Shown: in pieces, positions 1 to 5,989 of the stretch | How positions within the stretch are numbered: position 1 is the first letter of the stretch | Layout of the letters: each line of letters starts with the position of its first letter | Assembly: GCA_949286775.1 (NCBI GenBank) | Contig: CASEDW010000142.1 | Location: 1 to 8,845, forward strand | Source: an uncultured Eubacteriales bacterium | Lineage (GTDB): Bacteria > Bacillota > Clostridia > Lachnospirales > Lachnospiraceae | Length of the DNA: 8,845 nucleotides | Direction of reading: 5' to 3' | Notes under the pieces: generated by a model | Database searches by the model: none | What the model was told of the DNA's origin: nothing | What the model saw: only the letters and a program-made list of their open reading frames with translations | Translations under genes and position numbers: made by a program

Positions 1-6
1 AATCCT

Positions 7-48
7 GACATCATTATTTTTAATAATTTTGCAACGTATAATGATGCC
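7..48 (-). repeat. Inverted repeat at the 3' side of the RNA; third copy of the TAATGATG motif
   Basis: On the minus strand, 48-38 (GGCATCATTAT) can pair with 17-7 (ATAATGATGTC) over 11 positions with one G-U pair, enclosing an AT-rich loop of 20 bases. The same 48-39 arm is also perfectly complementary to 212-203 at the groEL stop codon. The motif TAATGATG therefore occurs as a direct repeat at minus-strand 212-205 and 16-9, with its complement between. The outer pair could be a target duplication or the two ends of a small mobile element; the inner arm makes two mutually exclusive helices possible. Inferred only from the bases; the part left of position 1 is missing. Confidence 0.5.
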
Positions 49-212
49 TACGGATTGCTCCGTGCTGCGCACTCCCGCAATCCTACCCAATATTCGCATA
101 TCGCGGGATATTCATCCCGCTTTCATGCTCATATTGGAGCGGGTCAAGAGGTCATTAGCCCACTTATGAGCAAGCTCATGCGGTCTAAGACCTTTGACCC
201 TTGGCATCATTA
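38..212 (-). ncRNA. Structured RNA downstream of groEL, HEARO / IscB omega-RNA-like candidate
   Basis: Read on the minus strand, this stretch folds into three consecutive hairpins. Hairpin A (200-141) pairs 194-200 with 141-147, 189-193 with 149-153, 185-188 with 155-158, 180-183 with 160-163, and 175-179 with 166-170 around a CUUG loop: about 25 pairs with only tiny bulges. One of these pairs is G-U, possible only in minus-strand RNA, which sets the strand. Hairpin B pairs 131-137 with 87-93, 125-128 with 96-99 and 114-120 with 103-109. Hairpin C pairs 77-83 with 52-58 and 69-72 with 62-65. A closing helix joins 203-212 to 39-48 perfectly and takes in the groEL stop codon. HEARO RNAs, now known as omega-RNAs of IscB nucleases, are reported to sit just after ATGA or GTGA, and ATGA lies at 210-207. 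The existence of a structured RNA is well supported; the family name is inference from memory of that class, not a model match. The 3' end is not defined. Confidence 0.6.
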
Positions 213-1820
213 CATCATCGGCTGCTGTGGTGCCGCTGGTGCTGGCTCTTTTATGATCGATACTGTTGCTTCTGTTGTAAGGAGTGTCGAAGCTACGCTT
301 GTCGCGTTCTGAAGTGCGCTTCTTGATACTTTAACAGGATCAAGAATTCCTTCTTTTACCATGTCCACATACTCTTCTTTGTATGCGTCAAATCCGACTC
401 CTACTTCTGACTCACGGATCTTGTTGATGATTACAGCGCCTTCAAGACCTGCGTTTGCAGCGATTGTTGCGATAGGAGCTTCAAGAGCTTTAACTACAAT
501 GCTTGCTCCTGTCTTCTCATCGCCTTCAAGGCTGTTTACAAGCTCTGCAAGTTCTTTCGTTACATGGATATATGCAGAACCGCCGCCTGCGATGATACCC
601 TCTTCTACTGCTGCCTGTGTAGCGTTAAGAGCGTCCTCCATACGGAGTTTAGCTTCTTTCATCTCTGTCTCTGTAGCAGCGCCTACACGGATAACTGCTA
701 CTCCGCCTGAAAGTTTTGCAAGTCTCTCATGAAGTTTCTCTTTGTCGTAATCAGATGTTGTTGTCTCAAGCTGGCTCTTGATCTGAGCAACTCTTGCCTG
801 AATGTTCTCTTTAGAACCAAGACCGTCTACGATAACAGTGTTGTCTTTGTTGATCTTAACTGATTTAGCTGTTCCAAGCATATCCATTGTTGCTTCTTTA
901 AGCTCATATCCGAGTTCTGAAGAAATAACTGTACCGCCTGTAAGAACTGCGATATCCTGAAGCATATCTTTTCTTCTGTCGCCATATCCCGGAGCTTTAA
1001 CAGCGCATACTTTACATACTCCGCGGAGTTTGTTTACGATAAGAGTTGAAAGAGCCTCTCCTTCAACATCCTCAGCGATGATAAGAAGGCTTGATCCGTT
1101 CTGTACGATCTGCTCAAGGATGCTCATGATATCCTGGATGTTGCTGATCTTTCTGTCTGTGATAAGGATATATGGATTTTCAAGAACAGCTTCCATCTTC
1201 TCCATATCTGTTGCGAAGTAAGCTGAAAGATATCCTCTGTCAAACTGCATACCTTCTACAAGGTCAAGCTCTGTCTTCATGCTCTTTGACTCTTCGATAG
1301 TGATAACGCCATCTTTTGAAACTTTCTCCATAGCGTCAGCTACAAGTTCTCCGACTGACTCGTCGCCTGACGATACGGCTGCTACTTTTGCGATCTGCTC
1401 TTTTCCTTCTACAGCTTTGCTCATTGAAACAAGGATCTCAACTGCTTTGTCTGTAGCTTTTTTCATACCTTTACGAAGTACGATAGGATTAGCTCCTGCA
1501 GCGATATTTTTCATTCCTTCGTGGATCATCGCCTGAGCAAGAACTGTAGCTGTTGTTGTTCCGTCGCCGGCTACATCGTTTGTCTTTGCAGCTACTTCTC
1601 TGATGAGCTGAGCGCCCATATCTTCGAAACCGTCTTCAAGGTCGATCTCTTTAGCGATTGTAACGCCGTCGTTTGTGATGAGCGGTGTGCCGTATGGTTT
1701 CGCGAGTACAACGTTTCTTCCTTTTGGTCCAAGTGTTACTTTTACTGTATTTGCAAGTTTATCTACGCCTGCAACAAGCGCTTCTCTTGCTTCATATGAA
1801 TATTTGATATCTTTTGCCAT
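210..1820 (-). CDS. groEL: Chaperonin GroEL (Hsp60, 60 kDa subunit)
   Basis: Cytosolic ATP-driven folding chamber subunit that works with GroES. The 536 residues match the usual full length and align throughout with the family. Visible landmarks are the N-terminal equatorial domain with VTLGPKGRNVVL at 28-39, NDGVTIAKEI at 50-59 containing the aspartate of the ATPase site, the nucleotide-binding GDGTTTATVLA starting at residue 85, and the returning equatorial segment with the conserved EEGIIAGGG motif. The C-terminus ends in an Ala/Pro/Gln-rich tail finishing PQQPMM instead of the Gly-Gly-Met repeats of many GroELs. The start has a strong ribosome site (GGAGGAAAG, complement at 1825-1833) and follows groES after 18 bases, so the two are cotranscribed under the CIRCE promoter. 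The stop TAA (212-210) lies inside the closing helix of the downstream RNA, and no separate intrinsic terminator is visible before that RNA. Confidence 0.98.
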   Translation of the reverse strand: MAKDIKYSYEAREALVAGVDKLANTVKVTLGPKGRNVVLAKPYGTPLITNDGVTIAKEIDLEDGFEDMGAQLIREVAAKTNDVAGDGTTTATVLAQAMIHEGMKNIAAGANPIVLRKGMKKATDKAVEILVSMSKAVEGKEQIAKVAAVSSGDESVGELVADAMEKVSKDGVITIEESKSMKTELDLVEGMQFDRGYLSAYFATDMEKMEAVLENPYILITDRKISNIQDIMSILEQIVQNGSSLLIIAEDVEGEALSTLIVNKLRGVCKVCAVKAPGYGDRRKDMLQDIAVLTGGTVISSELGYELKEATMDMLGTAKSVKINKDNTVIVDGLGSKENIQARVAQIKSQLETTTSDYDKEKLHERLAKLSGGVAVIRVGAATETEMKEAKLRMEDALNATQAAVEEGIIAGGGSAYIHVTKELAELVNSLEGDEKTGASIVVKALEAPIATIAANAGLEGAVIINKIRESEVGVGFDAYKEEYVDMVKEGILDPVKVSRSALQNATSVASTLLTTEATVSIIKEPAPAAPQQPMM

Positions 1821-1838
1821 TGATCTTTCCTCCGAAAA

Positions 1839-2111
1839 TTATTTAACTACTGCAAGTACTTCTGACTGTTTGATAATGATGTATTCTTCGCCTTCAAATT
1901 TGATTTCTGTTCCGGCATACTGTGTATAGAATACCTTATCGCCAACTTCAAGCTGCATCTTTACATCCTCTGTTCCGGGTCCAACTGCAACAACTTCCGC
2001 CTCTAATGGTCTTTCCTTTGCTCCTGATGAAAGGATGATTCCTGATTTTGTCTTTTCTTCCGCCTCAAGCTGTTTGAGAACTACTCTGTCCGCTAAAGGT
2101 ACTAACTTCAT
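1839..2111 (-). CDS. groES: Co-chaperonin GroES (Hsp10)
   Basis: The 90-residue protein forms the heptameric lid that closes the GroEL folding chamber. It starts MKLVPLADRVVLKQLEAEEK, the standard GroES opening, followed by the mobile loop around residues 18-33 (KTKSGIILSSGAKERP) that contacts GroEL apical domains, then the VVAVGPG and VGDKVFYTQYAGTEIKFEGEEY beta-barrel segments, given here as separate pieces of the family pattern. Length is within the normal range. An ideal Shine-Dalgarno AAGGAGG (complement at 2120-2126) sits 8 bases before the ATG. It is the first gene of the groESL operon, with CIRCE and a near-consensus promoter just upstream, so heat-shock control by HrcA is expected. 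Confidence 0.98.
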   Translation of the reverse strand: MKLVPLADRVVLKQLEAEEKTKSGIILSSGAKERPLEAEVVAVGPGTEDVKMQLEVGDKVFYTQYAGTEIKFEGEEYIIIKQSEVLAVVK

Positions 2112-2154
2112 AATTTACGCCTCCTTATAAAAACATGTGTTGTATTCTTATTTA

Positions 2155-2181
2155 TTAGCACTCATCATAGCTGAGTGCTAC
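2155..2181 (-). promoter_or_regulatory. CIRCE operator (HrcA binding site) of groESL
   Basis: The plus strand reads TTAGCACTC, nine bases, GAGTGCTAC. This matches the CIRCE consensus TTAGCACTC-N9-GAGTGCTAA at 17 of 18 arm positions, the one difference being the last base. It lies about 6 bases downstream of the predicted groESL transcription start, in the leader of groES, the classic location for HrcA repression that is relieved on heat stress. The hrcA gene itself is not in the window. Confidence 0.97.
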
Positions 2182-2193
2182 TCGACATTACTT

Positions 2194-2222
2194 ATAATAC
2201 TGTCTCTATAATGTTTTGTCAA
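2194..2222 (-). promoter_or_regulatory. Sigma-A promoter of groES-groEL
   Basis: On the minus strand a perfect -35 TTGACA (complement at 2217-2222) is separated by exactly 17 bases from a -10 TATTAT (complement at 2194-2199). The expected start near 2187 puts CIRCE at the very beginning of the transcript and leaves a leader of about 75 bases before groES. Confidence 0.85.
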
Positions 2223-2323
2223 GAAGTTTTATTTGAAATATTTTATGAATCAGGGGAGAAATTGTATTTTGACCCCATGATACTAAGCTCAAAAGCTTTT
2301 TTAATCCAAAAGATTTATACTCT

Positions 2324-2359
2324 AATTTTCAGAATATTCTTGTAAATATTCTAAAAAAT
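2324..2359 (+). promoter_or_regulatory. CodY boxes upstream of codY (probable autoregulation)
   Basis: AATTTTCAGAATATT at 2324-2338 matches the CodY consensus AATTTTCWGAAAATT with one mismatch. A second, weaker site AATATTCTAAAAAAT at 2345-2359 has three mismatches, and an overlapping register lies between them. Closely spaced or overlapping boxes are typical of CodY targets. The sites lie 54-89 bases before the codY start codon and across the candidate promoter elements, so the natural reading is negative autoregulation. The position between divergent promoters would not obviously block groESL, whose promoter is more than 100 bases away. Confidence 0.75.
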
Positions 2360-2367
2360 GTTAAACT
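2340..2367 (+). promoter_or_regulatory. Candidate codY promoter
   Basis: TTGTAA at 2340-2345 and TAAACT at 2362-2367 are 16 bases apart, and a TG one base before the -10 makes it an extended -10 promoter. The weaker CodY box lies between the two hexamers. An alternative -10, TATACT at 2316-2321, is a better hexamer but lacks a recognisable -35; from it the strong CodY box would cover the start point. The sequence alone does not decide between them. Confidence 0.4.
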
Positions 2368-2412
2368 ATGAGTAATAAGAACTAAAAGTCAATTTGAAAT
2401 GAGAGGTTTATC

Positions 2413-3198
2413 ATGAGCGTACTGTTATTAGACAATACAAGGAAAATCACGAATCTGCTTCATCACAACAAATCAAGCAAGGTCGTATTCAATGACATTT
2501 GCCAAGTTATGACTGAATGCCTGGATGCTAATATACTTGTTCTCAGCAACAAGGGTAAAGTGCTCGGTTCAAGCACATGCCAGACTGTAGAAGAAATAAA
2601 AGAACTGATCAAAAAAAATGTAGGCGATCATATCGACGAAAAATTAAATACGAGACTGCTCAATGTTCTTTCAACTCAGGACAATGTCAATCTCAATACA
2701 TTCGGTTTCGAAAATGTCGATACTTCAAAAACTACGGCTATCATCAGCCCAATAGAAATAGCGGGCGACCGTCTCGGTACGATTTTTATATATCGTTCCT
2801 TCAGAAGCTTTGATATAGACGATATCATCCTTACAGAATACGGCACCACCGTTGTCGGTCTTGAAATACTCCGTTCCGAAAGCGAAGCCAATGTAGAAGA
2901 GAAAAGGCAGCAGGAGATTGTTCAATCAGCGATCAGTACTCTTTCCGCAACCGAAATTACGGCGACTATCCTTATTTTTGACGAGCTTGAGGGAAATGAA
3001 GGTATTCTTGTAGCCAGCAAGATCGCAGACGAAGCGAAGATTACCCGTTCAGTTATAGTAAACGCTCTCAGAAAATTTGAAAGCGCCGGCGTTATCCAGA
3101 CAAGATCAAGCGGCATGAGAGGAACTTATATAAAGATCACAAATGATTTTCTTCTCGACGGAATCAAGGCTCTTAAAGAAAAAAACAAAAATTCGTAA
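2413..3198 (+). CDS. codY: GTP-sensing global transcriptional repressor CodY
   Basis: Cytosolic DNA-binding regulator that represses amino-acid acquisition and stationary-phase genes when GTP and branched-chain amino acids are plentiful. The 261 residues match the usual length of about 259. Residues 1-155 form the GAF ligand-sensing domain, with EYGTTVVGLEILR at 142-154 strongly family-like. A linker helix follows, then the winged helix-turn-helix at about 199-245, with ASKIADEAKITRSVIVNALR (201-220) and ESAGVIQTRSSGMRGTYIK nearly identical to known CodY. The sensing half is divergent: aligned by eye to Bacillus subtilis CodY, Arg61 of the isoleucine pocket falls at Lys63, Phe71 near His73/Ile74, and the loop carrying Thr96 and Phe98 is about 7 residues shorter. 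The ribosome site GAGAGG at 2401-2406 is modest. The gene is divergent from groES and convergent with topA; the stop codon lies in a hairpin. Confidence 0.97.
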   Translation: MSVLLLDNTRKITNLLHHNKSSKVVFNDICQVMTECLDANILVLSNKGKVLGSSTCQTVEEIKELIKKNVGDHIDEKLNTRLLNVLSTQDNVNLNTFGFENVDTSKTTAIISPIEIAGDRLGTIFIYRSFRSFDIDDIILTEYGTTVVGLEILRSESEANVEEKRQQEIVQSAISTLSATEITATILIFDELEGNEGILVASKIADEAKITRSVIVNALRKFESAGVIQTRSSGMRGTYIKITNDFLLDGIKALKEKNKNS

Positions 3199-3218
3199 AA
3201 ACAGAGTTTCTTACGAAT
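3178..3218 (-). terminator. Second, downstream terminator for topA, overlapping the codY 3' end
   Basis: On the minus strand an 8-bp perfect stem (3211-3218 with 3191-3198), extended inward by a 4-bp stem (3206-3209 with 3199-3202) and a three-base loop, is followed by TTTTGTTTTTTTC (3190-3178). This is the layout of an intrinsic terminator for leftward transcription, although the stem is AT-rich. It includes the codY stop codon and last codons. It would catch topA transcripts that pass the first terminator and limit antisense into codY. On the plus strand there is no U-tract, so it does not terminate codY. Confidence 0.5.
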
Positions 3219-3288
3219 AAAAAACAACAGGGTTTATATTTCTGAAATCGAAGCATTTCAATTCAGAAAATATAAGCCCTGTTTTTTT
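3217..3288. terminator. Bidirectional intrinsic terminator between codY and topA
   Basis: A long stem pairs 3228-3246 (CAGGGTTTATATTTCTGAA) with 3262-3281, with one G-T pairing and one bulged base, and an inner GAAAT/ATTTC stem. It is flanked by seven Ts on the right (3282-3288) and by an A-run on the left (3219-3224) that becomes a U-tract on the opposite strand. It can therefore end codY rightward and topA leftward. Confidence 0.9.
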
Positions 3289-3296
3289 CTGATCAA

Positions 3297-5351
3297 TTAT
3301 TTTTTATATCCGCATTTCGCTTCCTGGCATACTATACTGCCACCTTTTTCCACAAGGGGACTGCTGCACTCCGGGCAAAGTTCTCCTGTAGGCTTCTGCC
3401 ATGTCATAAAATCGCATTCAGGATTATTTTCACATCCGTAATATCGTCTTCCCTTACGCGTTTTTCTGATCAATATCTCGCCGCCGCATTTCGGACATTT
3501 GATTCCCGTCTTCTCAAAGTAAGATTTTGTATTGCTGCATTCAGGAAATCCCGGACACGCGAGAAATTTTCCATGGGGACCGTATTTAACGACCATGTTT
3601 CTGCCGCATTTTTCGCAGATGACGTCTGTCTTTTCGTCTTCTATCGTCACATTATCCAGTTCTTTTTCGGCGATCTCCACAGCCTCTTTCAGGTCAGGCC
3701 AGAAATTTTTCAATACTGTTTTCCAGTTTACAAGACCTTCTCCGACTTTATCGAGCAATCCTTCGACATTCGCCGTAAAGTTTACGTCGACAATGCTCGG
3801 GAACGCTTTTTTCATCATGCTGTTGACAGCTTCGCCGAGTTCCGTTATATAGAGATTTTTCTTCTCTTTAGTAATATAATGACGCTGCATTATAGTCGTT
3901 ATGGTAGGCGCATATGTACTTGGTCTTCCGATTCCGAGTTCTTCAAGCGTATGTACAAGAGAAGCCTCTGTATAATGCGCCGGCGGCTGTGTAAAATGCT
4001 GCTGCGGATCGATACTGTCTACCGACAGCGTCATGCCTTCCTTAAGATTCGCCAGCGCCGCGTTTTTCTCCGGCTTTTCGTCATCAGTATTATAAAGCAT
4101 CATGAAACCGTCAAACATTATATTTGAGGTCGACGCTGTAAACGTATATCCGTTGTTGTCCGCCCTTACGCTCATGGTTTCATATCTGGCGTTCTGCATT
4201 CTGCTGGCTACAAATCTGTTCCAGATAAGCTGGTAAAGCCTGAACTGATCACGGCTTAACGACTCTTTAATAACGGCAGGAGTAAGCGTTACATCGGTAG
4301 GCCTTATTGCCTCATGAGCGTCCTGTATCTTCTTTCCCGCTTTTTCCTCATTCGGTTTTTCGGATCTGTATTCTTTTCCGTATCTCTCTTCGATATAATC
4401 TCTTACCGCAGTATCAGCTTCTTCCGATATCCTTGTGGAGTCAGTACGAAGATAGGATATAAGACCCACTGATCCTCTTCCCTTAACTTCAACGCCCTCA
4501 TAGAGCTGCTGGGCAACCCTCATGGTTTTCTGAGTTGAAAAGTTAAGCAGACGCGACGCCTCCTGCTGAAGCGTTGAGGTCGTAAACGGAAGGGGTGCTT
4601 TTTTAATTCGCTCGCCTTTTTTGATATTCGTAACTGTAAAATCAGATACAGAAACTGCTTTTACTATCTCTTCAGTCTGTTCGCGGTTCGTCAGTTCAGT
4701 CTTTTTATTGTCTTTTCCGTAAAACTGAAATTTAATCGCTTTTTTGCTGCCCTCAAGTTTCAGCATCGCGTCTATTGACCAGTACTCCTCAGGGATAAAA
4801 TTATTTATCTGTTCCTCCCTGTCGGCGATGATTCTCAGCGTTACAGACTGAACTCTTCCGGCGCTTAATCCCCTTTTTATCTTTTTCCATAAAAGAGGAC
4901 TGATCTCATATCCCACCATTCTGTCGAGGCATCTTCTCGCCTGCTGTTCGTCCACGAGATTCATATCCAGCTCCCGAGGCGCTTTTAAAGAGGCCTTAAC
5001 TGCCGATTTTGTAATCTCGTTAAATGTTATCCTGCACATTTTCGAGGAATCGTTGTTTAAAGCCTGCTGAAGGTGCCATGAAATCGCTTCTCCTTCGCGG
5101 TCCGGGTCAGTAGCCAGATAAATCCTGTCCGCTTTTTTCGCCGCCTTCTTAAGAGAAGCAAGCAGTTCTCCCTTTCCGCGGATCGTTATATATTTAGGTT
5201 CAAAATCATGTTCCACGTCTATTCCGAGCTTGCTCTTGGGCAGATCGCGGATATGGCCGTTTGATGCTTCCACTTCATAATTCGAACCAAGGAATTTTTT
5301 TATTGTCTTTACCTTAGTAGGTGACTCAACTATTACAAGATTTTTAGCCAT
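3297..5351 (-). CDS. topA: DNA topoisomerase I (type IA, omega protein)
   Basis: Relaxes negative supercoils by cutting and rejoining one strand through a phosphotyrosine link. The 684 residues are full length for Firmicutes. The N-terminal TOPRIM domain shows VIVESPTKVKTIKKF (6-20) with the catalytic glutamate at 9 and the Mg-binding TDPDREGE (81-88). The active-site tyrosine is Tyr300 in GLISYLRTDSTRIS. PPAHYTEASLVHTLEELGIGRPSTYA is recognisable in the core as adjacent segments PPAHYTEASL and GIGRPSTYA. Three C-terminal four-cysteine zinc ribbons follow, at about 579-605 (CEKC...CPGFPEC), 619-646 (CPKC...CENNPEC) and 659-680 (CPEC...CQEAKC). The ATG has a strong ribosome site AGGAGG six bases upstream. 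It is transcribed alone, after the atp terminator, and converges on codY; in many clostridia topA and codY instead follow each other in the same direction. Confidence 0.98.
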   Translation of the reverse strand: MAKNLVIVESPTKVKTIKKFLGSNYEVEASNGHIRDLPKSKLGIDVEHDFEPKYITIRGKGELLASLKKAAKKADRIYLATDPDREGEAISWHLQQALNNDSSKMCRITFNEITKSAVKASLKAPRELDMNLVDEQQARRCLDRMVGYEISPLLWKKIKRGLSAGRVQSVTLRIIADREEQINNFIPEEYWSIDAMLKLEGSKKAIKFQFYGKDNKKTELTNREQTEEIVKAVSVSDFTVTNIKKGERIKKAPLPFTTSTLQQEASRLLNFSTQKTMRVAQQLYEGVEVKGRGSVGLISYLRTDSTRISEEADTAVRDYIEERYGKEYRSEKPNEEKAGKKIQDAHEAIRPTDVTLTPAVIKESLSRDQFRLYQLIWNRFVASRMQNARYETMSVRADNNGYTFTASTSNIMFDGFMMLYNTDDEKPEKNAALANLKEGMTLSVDSIDPQQHFTQPPAHYTEASLVHTLEELGIGRPSTYAPTITTIMQRHYITKEKKNLYITELGEAVNSMMKKAFPSIVDVNFTANVEGLLDKVGEGLVNWKTVLKNFWPDLKEAVEIAEKELDNVTIEDEKTDVICEKCGRNMVVKYGPHGKFLACPGFPECSNTKSYFEKTGIKCPKCGGEILIRKTRKGRRYYGCENNPECDFMTWQKPTGELCPECSSPLVEKGGSIVCQEAKCGYKK

Positions 5352-5403
5352 TATTGCCTCCTAAAACCAAAGAATGCCTATCACACTCTCTAACAAGGAC
5401 AAA

Positions 5404-5432
5404 ATGATAACTCAGTTTTTTTATATATGCAA
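5404..5432 (-). promoter_or_regulatory. Candidate topA promoter
   Basis: On the minus strand TTGCAT (complement at 5427-5432), a 17-base spacer and TATCAT (complement at 5404-5409) precede topA by about 50 bases. The -10 matches at five of six positions, the -35 at three. Perfect TATAAT hexamers lie further upstream in the same AT-rich stretch but without a good -35. The atp terminator upstream means topA needs its own promoter in 5352-5526; this is the best-spaced pair I see. Confidence 0.35.
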
Positions 5433-5515
5433 GTAAAATACTGATTATTATAGTTTTTACACAACTTTTTCTTTTTATTATATGCAAAATTATACATGTA
5501 TTATGGTGTTTTCTG

Positions 5516-5557
5516 AATAAAAATAAGCTGTTATCCGCGTTTGCCATGGATAACAGC
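5516..5557 (-). terminator. Intrinsic terminator of the atp operon
   Basis: Ten bases downstream of the atpC stop, a perfect 10-bp stem GCTGTTATCC / GGATAACAGC (5548-5557 with 5527-5536, minus-strand reading) with an 11-base loop is followed by TTATTTTTATT. This is a typical factor-independent terminator and marks atpC as the last gene of the operon. Confidence 0.85.
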
Positions 5558-5566
5558 CAATCTTTA

Positions 5567-5974
5567 TCAATGTTTTAATTTATATAATTTCTGTCTCTGA
5601 AGCGACCTTCGAAGCGCCGCCTCATATCTCTTATGATCATGTTCCTCCTGCTTGAGCTGCAGCATTCTTCTGGCTCTTGCTTCGGCGTCTTTAGCACGTT
5701 CATAATCGATCTGCTCAACAAGTTCAGCGCTTCTGACGAGAATAGTTATCGTGTTGTCCATGATGCTCGCTATTCCGTCGCTTACGGTAAGATAATCTTC
5801 GGTGTCATCGATTCTGTATTTGATGATTCCCTCTGTTATCAGAGCTACCATGGGCGCGTGTCCCGCCAGAACTCCATACTCGCCGTCTTCAAGGGGAAGA
5901 AGGACATAATTAACATATGTATCGAGCGTGACCATATCTATTCCGTTTATTATAAGATGTATTTTATTTTCCAT
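5567..5974 (-). CDS. atpC: F1 ATP synthase epsilon subunit
   Basis: The 135-residue central-stalk subunit couples the gamma rotor to the Fo ring and can inhibit ATP hydrolysis. Residues 1-85 form the beta-sandwich, with the hallmark PLEDGEYGVLAGHAPMVALI (27-46) and DGIASIMDNTITIL. Residues from about 88 form the two-helix C-terminal hairpin, rich in Arg, Lys and Glu, ending QRQKLYKLKH. Length is normal. It is the last gene of the operon, 15 bases after atpD. Its ribosome site is weak (AAGGG about 9 bases before the ATG) compared with its neighbours, which would fit the single copy of epsilon per F1 against three of beta. The ATG is supported by the family N-terminus and the tight spacing. Confidence 0.96.
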   Translation of the reverse strand: MENKIHLIINGIDMVTLDTYVNYVLLPLEDGEYGVLAGHAPMVALITEGIIKYRIDDTEDYLTVSDGIASIMDNTITILVRSAELVEQIDYERAKDAEARARRMLQLKQEEHDHKRYEAALRRSLQRQKLYKLKH

Positions 5975-5989
5975 GTTAAATACCCTTAT

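Noticed and set aside
38..212. The RNA as a plain groEL terminator, tRNA, tmRNA or raiA-type RNA.
   Set aside because: No U-tract follows the hairpins and there are no tRNA or tmRNA hallmarks. raiA RNA is a possible alternative large structured RNA, but no raiA gene is in view and the ATGA junction at the groEL stop fits HEARO better. Not excluded.
1..312. A plus-strand reading frame open from position 1 to 312.
   Set aside because: Its right half is antisense to groEL, its left half is fully explained by RNA hairpins, it resembles no protein I know, and it has no ribosome site before its first ATG.
2250..2280. Hairpin TCAGGGG / CCCC-A-TGA between the groESL promoter and the codY boxes.
   Set aside because: Seven pairs with a bulge and a 16-base loop, no U-tract and no known operator match. 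It is probably chance, although it could be an unrecognised binding site.
5509..5519. TTTTCTGAATA upstream of topA as a CodY box.
   Set aside because: Five of fifteen consensus positions are wrong in the best register, and it lies just past the atp terminator, far from the likely topA start.
5344..5547. A 67-codon minus-strand frame in the gap between atpC and topA.
   Set aside because: It runs through the atp terminator and the topA promoter region and overlaps the topA start. Its composition reflects AT-rich DNA, and I see no ribosome site or family resemblance. The gap 5352-5566 holds only regulatory sequence.
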